DNA of 60,852 nt from JBFWIW01 sp050253535. GTDB taxonomy: Bacteria; Bacillota; Clostridia; Oscillospirales; Oscillospiraceae. The notes beneath the pieces are model-generated. The model saw nothing but the letters and a program-made list of their open reading frames with translations, did no database searches and had not been told where the DNA came from. Both the position numbers and the translations under genes were made by a program. The stretch is from assembly GCA_050253535.1 (NCBI GenBank), contig JBFWIW010000009.1:1-60852 (forward strand), read 5' to 3'. Positions 53,761-60,852 of this stretch are shown here, piece after piece. How positions within the stretch are numbered: position 1 is the stretch's first letter; every line of letters starts with the position of its first letter.

Positions 53761-55250
53761 TGGATTTTACCCTTAATTTTCCTCTCTTTGCAATAATCCT
53801 ATCTCTTATCTGCTCCGTTGTCTCTTCTCTTCTGGATGAAAAAAAGGCAAAATGGCTTTCACTTATCCTGACGTCACTCGTTTTTGCGGCATCCTGCGCC
53901 TTAATAACCACCATAATAAGGCTGGGTTCGGCGCAGACCTATCTCATGGGACACTTCACGGCGCCCTGGGGCAACGAGCTGCGGTTCGGAATACTCGAGC
54001 CGCTCTTTATGGCGATATTCTCGGCGGTCATCCTGCTGTGCCTCATCGGTGGACAAAAACAGCTGGAAAAGCTGTCGCGCCCGCAGAAACGAAACCTCTA
54101 TTTTTCGATGATTGACCTTGTCATCGCATCTCTTATAGTACTTACGCACACGAACGATATATTTACAGGCTACGTTTTTATCGAGGTATGCATGCTGTCC
54201 TCCTGTGGGATACTTATAATACGTAAAAACGGAAAGACAATAGCCGCGGCAACGCGGTATATGATATTCAGCCTTTTGGGCTCGGGACTATTTTTATTCG
54301 GCGTCATAATACTTTACGGCATAACAGGGCACCTTCTGATGCCGAACCTGAAGACTGCCGTCGCCTCCATCTGGGAGAGCGGACAGTATGTCCGGCAGCT
54401 TATTGTCTCCATGATCATGATAACAGTCGGACTCGCCATAAAAAGCGGGATGTTCCCGTTTTATTACTGGATGCCCGACACTTATGGCACCGCGCCTTCG
54501 GGCACGGCGGGAATCCTCTCGGGCGTTATTTCAAAGGGATACGTGATACTCCTTATAAAGATAATTTTCTGCGTTTTCGGAGCGGATATCTTTTATGCAT
54601 CCGGCGTACAGGATGTGCTGTATATGTTCGGAGCGGCGGGCGTAATACTCGGCTCCGTCAGCGCGATAAGGGAGAAGAGCATAGGCCGCATGATAGCGTT
54701 TTCCTCAGCGGCGCAGATGGGGTACATATACATGGGCATCGGAATATCTCCGCAGACAGGTATGATAGCGGCGCTTCTGCATATTGCCTCCCACGCCGTC
54801 ACAAAGCCGCTCCTCTTTCTATCTTCGTCGGGCCTCTCCGCCGTATCCGGCAGAAAAGGGGACCTTGAGAGACTTAAGGGTTCGGCCTTCCGGAATCCGG
54901 CAGCGGGTGTCGGTTTTGTGATCGGAGCGCTGTCGATGGTCGGTATACCGGGATTTGTCGGCTTCATATCAAAGCTCCTGTTTGCATATGCCGCGCTGGA
55001 GGAGCCGAGAATTATGCTGGTGACGCTCATTGTTCTCGCCGTCAGCACGATTCTTAATTCCGTATATTTTCTCGGCACGATGGTGAATATCTACACCCCG
55101 ACAGTGAGTTCCTACGGCACTATGAGAGTGAGACAGGCGAGACGGTTCTTTTTCTCGATAGCTGCATTTTCGGCGCTTAACGTCCTGTTCGGGTTATGGT
55201 CGAAACCGCTCACCGATATCCTGCAGGCCGGGCTTTCAATGATGGGATGA
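53760..55250 (+). CDS. Proton-pumping antiporter-like subunit, first copy (MnhD/NuoN-like)
   Basis: A 496-aa polytopic protein of the NuoL/M/N-MrpA/D superfamily, about 14 membrane segments. VFIEVCMLSSCGILIIRK carries the conserved Glu in TM5, IKSGMFPFYYWMPDTYGTAPSGTAGILSGVISKGYVILL the TM7-8 lysine region, and LLHIASHAVTKPLLFLSSSGL the TM10-12 region. Closest in general layout to MnhD/NuoN. First of four such subunits in the operon; separated from the next by a 192-bp stretch containing a REP-like palindrome. Confidence 0.88.
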   Translation: MDFTLNFPLFAIILSLICSVVSSLLDEKKAKWLSLILTSLVFAASCALITTIIRLGSAQTYLMGHFTAPWGNELRFGILEPLFMAIFSAVILLCLIGGQKQLEKLSRPQKRNLYFSMIDLVIASLIVLTHTNDIFTGYVFIEVCMLSSCGILIIRKNGKTIAAATRYMIFSLLGSGLFLFGVIILYGITGHLLMPNLKTAVASIWESGQYVRQLIVSMIMITVGLAIKSGMFPFYYWMPDTYGTAPSGTAGILSGVISKGYVILLIKIIFCVFGADIFYASGVQDVLYMFGAAGVILGSVSAIREKSIGRMIAFSSAAQMGYIYMGIGISPQTGMIAALLHIASHAVTKPLLFLSSSGLSAVSGRKGDLERLKGSAFRNPAAGVGFVIGALSMVGIPGFVGFISKLLFAYAALEEPRIMLVTLIVLAVSTILNSVYFLGTMVNIYTPTVSSYGTMRVRQARRFFFSIAAFSALNVLFGLWSKPLTDILQAGLSMMG

Positions 55251-55377
55251 CCACCTGCACTTGTGCATCTGCTTTTGGGACGCACCGATTGAATCATTAT
55301 CGTCTTGACGGGCTAACGCCCCCATCATTCGTTAAAAAAGCTTGGAAGTTACTTTTTTTGCCTCAATTGGAGATTCC

Positions 55378-55414
55378 AGCTAATCCGGCAAAGCCGGTTT
55401 TAATCAGCGCGTCC
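55378..55414 (-). repeat. REP-like palindrome, copy B2
   Basis: Minus-strand GGACGCGCTGATTAAA followed by the CCGGC-TTT-GCCGG hairpin and a TTAG end matches copy B1 (32119-32158) closely, about 85% over 35 bases, in opposite orientation. It lies in the only long gap inside the antiporter operon. Confidence 0.6.
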
Positions 55415-55442
55415 TAAATATGAAAGGAAGGATTTGTATGTT

Positions 55443-56915
55443 ATGAGAACGATTATTATTTTAACCGTTACCCTCCCTATAATCGCGGGCGTCCTGCTGC
55501 CGGCACTTAAGCTTCAGAACAGGAGAATCAAGCTCGGGCTCATGATAGCGGCGCTCGCGGCGGAGTTTGCCCTTGTGCTGGTCATGGCGGCCGAAGGCTG
55601 CGCGGACTTTACTGTATGGAAGCTGACTAACACTCTCTTTGTGAGCTTCCGCGCCGATGGTATTACAAAGATTTTCACCATTTTTACGTCCGCCATATGG
55701 CTTCTTGTCGGGCTGTACTCCTGTGTCTATATGAAACATGAACAGAGCGAGGACCGTTTTTTTGCTTTTTACCTCCTGTCGGAATCCATGCTTATAGGCA
55801 TGGATGTTGCCGGGAACCTTTTTACGCTCTATATGTTCTATGAGGGACTGACGCTTATGGCGTTGCCGCTCGTCCTGCACACACTGAAAAAAGAGGCAAT
55901 CGCTGCCGCTGTTAAATATCTGTTCTACTCGATAGGCGGCGCTTTTATGGCCCTCTTCGGCATGCTGGTGATAAACCACTACGCCGTGACGCTTGAATTC
56001 ATCCCAGGAGGGTCGCTCGACGTGACCAGAATAGCCGGACATGAAAAACTCATACTGATCGCCGTGTTTGTTGCAATGGTGGGCTTCGGTACAAAAGCCG
56101 GTATGTATCCCATGCACGGCTGGCTACCGGCGGCGCACCCTGTGGCCCCCGCTCCGGCGAGCGCCGTCCTCTCCGCGGTAATAGCGAAGGGCGGTGTCCT
56201 CGCGATAATAAGGATACTATATTATAATGTCGGCGCGGACTTCATAGCCGGGACGTGGGTCCAGAAAGCGCTTCTTTCGCTGGCGCTCCTCACGATATTT
56301 ATGGGTTCCATGATGGCATACAGGACTAAAGTCCTTAAAACCCGGCTGGCTTATTCGACTGTGAGCCAGATTTCATATGTGCTCCTTGGTGTGTTCCTGC
56401 TCTCGGCGGAGGGGCTTATGGCGGGACTTCTGCACACAGTCTACCATGCGACAATAAAAACCGCGCTCTTCCTCTCCGCCGGCATAATAATCTATTACAC
56501 CGGAAGGACGCATGTCGACAATATGCGCGGGATAGGGAAGGAGACGCCGATTACGCTCTGGAGCTTTACGATGGCGTCGCTTGCCTTAATCGGTATACCT
56601 CCGGCGTCAGGTTTTATCAGCAAATGGGCGCTCGCCATGACGTCGCTCGGCTCCGGGCTTGCTGTTTTTTCCTGGCTGGCGCCCGTTATTCTGCTTATAT
56701 CGGCTCTCCTCACTGCCGGATATCTTTTGCCGATTTCAATAACCGGTTTTTTTCCGGGTAAAGATTACATACCGTCCGCTCCGCGCATAAGGCCCGAAAA
56801 AGATCCCCTGATGTGGGCTCCCGTACTTGTTATTGCGATACTTACTATAGCTCTCGGTTTATGGTCGTCCGATCTTGTTTCATGGCTCACCGAGGTTGCC
56901 AGGCTTTCCATGTAA
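55443..56915 (+). CDS. Proton-pumping antiporter-like subunit, second copy (MnhD-like)
   Basis: ATG 55443, 11 bases after AAAGGAAGG; 490 aa, about 14 membrane segments. LYMFYEGLTLMALPLVLHTLKKEAIAAAVKYLFYSIGGAF has the TM5 Glu, FGTKAGMYPMHGWLPAAHPVAPAPASAVLSAVIAKGGVLAIIRI the TM7-8 Lys and the HPVAPAPASAVLSA loop typical of MnhD/MbhH. TVYHATIKTALFLSAGIIIYYTGRTHVDNMRGIGKETPIT follows. Confidence 0.9.
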   Translation: MRTIIILTVTLPIIAGVLLPALKLQNRRIKLGLMIAALAAEFALVLVMAAEGCADFTVWKLTNTLFVSFRADGITKIFTIFTSAIWLLVGLYSCVYMKHEQSEDRFFAFYLLSESMLIGMDVAGNLFTLYMFYEGLTLMALPLVLHTLKKEAIAAAVKYLFYSIGGAFMALFGMLVINHYAVTLEFIPGGSLDVTRIAGHEKLILIAVFVAMVGFGTKAGMYPMHGWLPAAHPVAPAPASAVLSAVIAKGGVLAIIRILYYNVGADFIAGTWVQKALLSLALLTIFMGSMMAYRTKVLKTRLAYSTVSQISYVLLGVFLLSAEGLMAGLLHTVYHATIKTALFLSAGIIIYYTGRTHVDNMRGIGKETPITLWSFTMASLALIGIPPASGFISKWALAMTSLGSGLAVFSWLAPVILLISALLTAGYLLPISITGFFPGKDYIPSAPRIRPEKDPLMWAPVLVIAILTIALGLWSSDLVSWLTEVARLSM

Positions 56916-57025
56916 TAACGGTTTCAAATGAACCCGGTTAATGATCCGCGTTTCAGTTTTTACCGTCCCTTTTTGAATTTGTATGAAAATACCCCGCCTG
57001 TGCGGGATGAAAACGGGGTGACCGG

Positions 57026-58501
57026 ATGTCTCCGGCTCTTCTAGTGATAACGATAATATTGCCCATAACAGGTGGGGCGGCGCTTTACCTTCCGCCAATG
57101 AGGGCTGAATATGTTCGGCGCAAGTTCATAGCAGCCGTGGTGCTCATAAATTCGGCCTTGGTATGGGCGCTTGTCCTGTGGTGTACGGAGGACGCTTATC
57201 CGCTGTTCTCTATCACTCCGAAGCTAGTTGTTATGTTCCGGTTCGACGGGCTTGGCCGCTTTTTCGGCGCAATGGTCGCGACATTGTGGCCGCTTACGAC
57301 ATATTACGCTTTTGAATACCTGTCCCGGGAGAAGTTCCCAACAGGGTTCTATATGTTTTTCCTTTTTTCCTATGCGGCGACACTGGGAATCGCGATGGCG
57401 GGAGACCTCATAACGATGTACTGTTTTTATGAGCTGCTGACCCTCTCCACCATGCCGCTTGTTATGCATACGATGACTAAGGCGGCCATTCGCGCTTCCA
57501 AAATATATCTCGCGTGTATGCTTGGCGGTTCTGCCTTCGCGTTTATCGGCATGGCGGTGCTCATAGCCTGCGGGGTACCGACCGACTTTGCCGCCGGAGG
57601 GCTTGCTGCTGTGGGGGTATCCGCCGTCGGCGGGGCATACCTTATAATTTTTGTCATGGCCTTCATTGGTTTTTCGGTAAAGGCCGCCATATTCCCGATA
57701 CACGACTGGCTTATAAAAGCCTCTGTTGCACCGACGCCTGTAACGGCGCTTCTCCACGCTGTCGCCGTTGTCAAAGCCGGCGTTTTCGCTGGAATGCGGC
57801 TCACCTATTATTGCTTCGGAACTGAGATTCTGCGCGGAACGTGGGCGCAGTATACGGTTATGGCGCTTGCCGCCGTCACGATATTCTATGGCTCGAGCAT
57901 GGCGCTTAAGGAAGGGCACTTTAAGCGCAGGCTCGCCTACTCCACGGTAGCTAACCTTTCTTATATACTATTCGGAGTAACGCTTATGAACGCAGCGGGA
58001 TTCTCAGCGGCGCTCATGCATATGCTTTTTCACGCCCTTATCAAGATACTGGCTTTCTTCTGCTGCGGCGCCGTCCTGCATAATACGGAGAGGGAATTTC
58101 TGCCGGAGCTGAACGGCCTGGCGGGACGTATGCCGGTGACATTCGCATGCTTCACGGTATCGGCGCTTGCGCTCACGGGCTTTCCACCCTTAAACGGATT
58201 TTTCAGCAAATGGAACCTCATTGAAGCGGCGCTTCAGTCCGGCGGTGGGATGGAAATAGTCGGTGCTGTCGTCATTCTTGTGTCCGCGCTTTTAACCGCG
58301 ATGTATATGCTGTCGGTTGTTGTACGCGGTTATTTTATGCCGCCGGATGAAAAACTCGTTAGTTTTGAAGGCAGGCTTGAGGTAAACGCCTATATGTGGG
58401 TTCCGATAGTTATTATTTCGGTCATGGTTATAGCCACAGGAGTATGGGCGGTGCAGATAGAGAATATAACGGACGCAATATCCGCAACAGTTTTTGGTTA
58501 A
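57026..58501 (+). CDS. Proton-pumping antiporter-like subunit, third copy (MnhD-like)
   Basis: 491 aa, again 14 membrane segments. LITMYCFYELLTLSTMPLVMHTMTKAAIRASKIYLACMLGG with the TM5 Glu, FSVKAAIFPIHDWLIKASVAPTPVTALLHAVAVVKAGVFAGMRL with the Lys, LFHALIKILAFFCCGAVLHNTEREFLPELNGLAGRMPVT. It is the most similar in shape to the second copy, e.g. YSTVANLSYILFGVTLMNA against YSTVSQISYVLLGVFLLSA, suggesting duplication. The 110-bp gap before it has no clear feature. Confidence 0.9.
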   Translation: MSPALLVITIILPITGGAALYLPPMRAEYVRRKFIAAVVLINSALVWALVLWCTEDAYPLFSITPKLVVMFRFDGLGRFFGAMVATLWPLTTYYAFEYLSREKFPTGFYMFFLFSYAATLGIAMAGDLITMYCFYELLTLSTMPLVMHTMTKAAIRASKIYLACMLGGSAFAFIGMAVLIACGVPTDFAAGGLAAVGVSAVGGAYLIIFVMAFIGFSVKAAIFPIHDWLIKASVAPTPVTALLHAVAVVKAGVFAGMRLTYYCFGTEILRGTWAQYTVMALAAVTIFYGSSMALKEGHFKRRLAYSTVANLSYILFGVTLMNAAGFSAALMHMLFHALIKILAFFCCGAVLHNTEREFLPELNGLAGRMPVTFACFTVSALALTGFPPLNGFFSKWNLIEAALQSGGGMEIVGAVVILVSALLTAMYMLSVVVRGYFMPPDEKLVSFEGRLEVNAYMWVPIVIISVMVIATGVWAVQIENITDAISATVFG

Positions 58502-58543
58502 GGTTCAAGACAGACCGCTCAAGAGCGAAAAGGAGGTCAGGTA

Positions 58544-60745
58544 ATGACAGAAAATTTTATACTGCCGCTGCTTGTCCTTCTTCCGATGGCTTTTGCCGCA
58601 GCCGCCTGGATAATATATTATAAGTCGAAGGACGCTGCCGGGTATCTCGCGGTTATCGCCGCCGCGGCGGAAGGAGCCGCCGTAATTTATATCTGCCTTA
58701 CGGGAGGCCCGGGTACTGAATTCCGCGCGGAAAACTTGTGTCTCATGGGCATCTCTTTCAGACTTACCGGTTTTGGTATGGTGTACTGCGTACTTACGGC
58801 CTCGGCTTGGTTCATGACCACGCTTTTCTCCAAAGAGTACATGTCGCACTGTACAAACTGCGGGCGTTACTGGTTTTTCTTCCTTATGACTCTTGGCGCG
58901 TCTATGGGAATTTTCCTCGCCGCTGATCTCTATACGACTTTCATATTTTTCGAGATAATGTCCTTCACTTCTTTCGTTTGGGTGGTGCATGAAGAGACGG
59001 AAAAGGCCATCAGTGCGGCAAACACCTATCTCGCAGTCGCTGTAATAGGCGGACTTGTGTCGCTAATGGGAATTTTCCTTCTTCAGCACAGCCTGGGAAC
59101 GCTCAGTATGGACGAAATATATGGCGCGGCGCAGGCGTATATAGCTTCCGGCGGGAACAGAGGTGTTTTGTATGCGGCAGGTTCCTGCCTGCTTTTTGGC
59201 TTCGGCGCGAAAGCCGGCATGTTCCCGATACATATCTGGCTCCCGAGGGCCTATACCGCGGCGCCGGCACCGGCAACGGCCCTCCTGTCCAGCATACTGT
59301 CAAAAACCGGCGTTTTGGGTATAATAGTCATATCCTGCAACGTTTTTCGGTACGACCCCAATTGGGGCGCCGTAATCCTCATACTCGGAACGATAACTAT
59401 GGTTCTGGGCGCAGTTTTGGCGCTTCTCTCGGTGGACCTTAAGCGTACGCTTGCGTGCTCATCCATGTCGCAGATAGGGTTCATCCTCGTCGGCATAGGT
59501 ATGATCGGCTTTTTGGGCGAAGAGAGTGCCCTTGCTGCCCGCGGGGTAGCACTCCATATGGTAAACCACTCTCTTTTCAAGCTCCTGCTCTTTATGATAG
59601 CGGGGGTTGTGTATATGGATCTGCGCAAGTTTGACCTAAATGACATCCGCGGCTTCGGCAGGGGAAAGCCGCTGCTGAACGCAGCCTATCTGACAGGCGC
59701 CCTCGGAATTGCCGGCGTACCGCTCCTCAGCGGCTATGTGAGCAAAACTCTTCTGCACGAGAGCATAGTCGAATACATTGAAATTCTGCACAGTGCGGGA
59801 TCTTCCGCTTTTGGCTTTCAGCTTATCGAATGGCTTTTTCTCTTATCCGGCGGAATTACTCTGGCCTATATGACAAAGCTGTATGTAGTCCTTTTTGTTG
59901 AAAAGCCGCTGAAACCGCACCATCCAAAGCCCGCGCGAGCGAGGTATATGGGTATCCTGAGTACCTTCGCGATATGCGCAACGGCAGTCATTTTCCCGGT
60001 TATGGGACTTTTCCCTGGCTTCACGATGGACAAAATTGCCAGCCTTGCGGCCCCTTTCCTCTCGGGCGGTAAGCTCAGCCACGCAATACACTATTTCACG
60101 CTGGCGAATCTGGGAGGAGCGTGGATATCCATAGCGTTGGGGGCATTAATATACTTCTTCATAGTGAGAAAGCTTCTGATAAAGAAAGATGCCGCAGGAA
60201 ACAGGACATATGTTAGCCTGATGCCGGAAAAGCTGGATCTCGAATATGTTTTCTACCGTCCGCTGCTTCTGAAATGGCTACCCGAGGTATTTGGCAGGCT
60301 GATGTCGGTTTTTGCGGAAAACCGCCTGTTCCGGGCAGCCGGCGGACATATAATAAAGGGGAGAGCTACTGCTGTACCGGGGGAAAACCGTGCGCTTATA
60401 CCGATAAGCATGGGGCTCTTCGACATTGCCGACGCTATATCCTGTTTCGCTTCAGACTTGCTAGACGCGGGCATATTGCTTTTGAGGAATACCGCATACA
60501 GGGAACTGAGGCTAAAGGCTGACGACGAAAGCGAGCGCATCCCCGCCGCCCGGGCGGGTGCTCTGCTCGACGGCATATGGAAAAACGGTTATAAGGGGAA
60601 GAGTTACCGCGAGATGTTAATTAATGCCGATATGACGGTATACCGTATGTCGCGGAGGATAAAAAGGAATCTTTCTTTTGCGCTTCTCATGTCCACCATT
60701 GGCATCTGTGCGTTTTTTATTTATCTTCTGTTTACATATATGTGA
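58544..60745 (+). CDS. Large proton-pumping antiporter-like subunit, fourth copy (MrpA/NuoL-like)
   Basis: 733 aa; GGAGG precedes ATG 58544. The first ~470 residues are the conserved 14-segment antiporter fold (FEIMSFTSFVWVVHEETEKAISAANTYLAVAVIGG with TM5 Glu; FGAKAGMFPIHIWLPRAYTAAPAPATALLSSILSKTGVLGII with Lys; MVNHSLFKLLLFMIAGVVYMDLRKFDLNDIRGFGRGKP). Beyond this come further segments and a cytoplasmic-looking ~230-residue stretch (LRLKADDESERIPAARAGALLDGIWKNGYKGKSYREM) before a last membrane helix. It resembles the N-terminal part of MrpA/NuoL or HyfB; the extension is not a standard MrpA C-terminus, since DUF4040 and MnhB parts are encoded separately. Confidence 0.88.
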   Translation: MTENFILPLLVLLPMAFAAAAWIIYYKSKDAAGYLAVIAAAAEGAAVIYICLTGGPGTEFRAENLCLMGISFRLTGFGMVYCVLTASAWFMTTLFSKEYMSHCTNCGRYWFFFLMTLGASMGIFLAADLYTTFIFFEIMSFTSFVWVVHEETEKAISAANTYLAVAVIGGLVSLMGIFLLQHSLGTLSMDEIYGAAQAYIASGGNRGVLYAAGSCLLFGFGAKAGMFPIHIWLPRAYTAAPAPATALLSSILSKTGVLGIIVISCNVFRYDPNWGAVILILGTITMVLGAVLALLSVDLKRTLACSSMSQIGFILVGIGMIGFLGEESALAARGVALHMVNHSLFKLLLFMIAGVVYMDLRKFDLNDIRGFGRGKPLLNAAYLTGALGIAGVPLLSGYVSKTLLHESIVEYIEILHSAGSSAFGFQLIEWLFLLSGGITLAYMTKLYVVLFVEKPLKPHHPKPARARYMGILSTFAICATAVIFPVMGLFPGFTMDKIASLAAPFLSGGKLSHAIHYFTLANLGGAWISIALGALIYFFIVRKLLIKKDAAGNRTYVSLMPEKLDLEYVFYRPLLLKWLPEVFGRLMSVFAENRLFRAAGGHIIKGRATAVPGENRALIPISMGLFDIADAISCFASDLLDAGILLLRNTAYRELRLKADDESERIPAARAGALLDGIWKNGYKGKSYREMLINADMTVYRMSRRIKRNLSFALLMSTIGICAFFIYLLFTYM

Positions 60746-60852
60746 TATAATAAACTATAGGCTTTTCCGCAAAGCCTGCGTCCATTTTGGGCCGAGGCAT
60801 ATAATTATCCGGCCGGGAGCAGGCCGGACGCGCGGACTGTCTATTAATTTGC

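Overview
This window reads as part of a draft genome of an anaerobic Firmicute of the class Clostridia, most likely an Oscillospiraceae/Oscillospirales-type gut bacterium. Reasons: the chromosomal order smc-ftsY-rdgB-yhbY-nadD/yqeK-LCP-rsfS-leuS, oxygen-sensitive class III ribonucleotide reductase (nrdD/nrdG), an NfnAB-like transhydrogenase pair, strong GGAGG ribosome binding sites with frequent GTG/TTG starts, and moderately high GC. A run of exactly 100 N at 27952-28051 marks a scaffold gap. I see no rRNA, tRNA or CRISPR array.

Layout. 1-5160 (minus strand) is a decayed prophage: structural genes, a truncated capsid-type C-terminus fused onto a truncated XRE repressor, a GNAT-like XF1762 protein, a SleB-type wall hydrolase, a DUF6273 protein and two small HTH proteins. 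5263-17177 is a conserved housekeeping run (chromosome segregation, SRP receptor, nucleotide clean-up, NAD synthesis, cell wall LCP protein, ribosome silencing, LeuRS, ribosomal protein bS21). 17311-31087 mixes a cytidylate-kinase-like gene, nfnAB, rodA, tsaE/tsaB, upp, an AT-rich (probably acquired) MerR/TipAS regulator with a textbook 19-bp-spacer promoter, a split chromate transporter, a HAD phosphatase, an aldo/keto reductase cut by the gap, and an XRE/ImmA-protease/small-protein operon divergent from dinB.

31176-43773 looks like one catabolic locus: a FadR-type GntR regulator, malic enzyme, CoA-acylating aldehyde dehydrogenase, a divergent SucCD-like acid-CoA ligase, a complete 2-oxoacid dehydrogenase complex (E1alpha, E1beta, E2, lipoyl-E3) and a LarA-family hydroxyacid epimerase. 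The malic enzyme promoter carries a perfect GntR/FadR-type operator at its expected start site. 43828-47555 holds an ECF sigma factor with a membrane partner and a split UxaA-family (altronate/galactarate dehydratase or sulfolactate lyase-like) enzyme. 47697-50717 is nrdG/nrdD under two NrdR boxes. 51069-60745 is an Mrp/Mbh-type cation antiporter operon with the subunit order of archaeal Mbh antiporter modules but four large proton-pump-like subunits; it ends 107 bp before the window ends.

Most striking points for follow-up: the convergent, operator-studded promoter pair between the XRE/ImmA module and dinB (a candidate protease-controlled, LexA-independent DNA damage switch); the operator-controlled acid/aldehyde/2-oxoacid locus whose SucD-like subunit has changed active-site motifs; and the expanded Mrp/Mbh module with no visible redox partner. 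Several small REP-like palindromic repeats recur in intergenic spaces.
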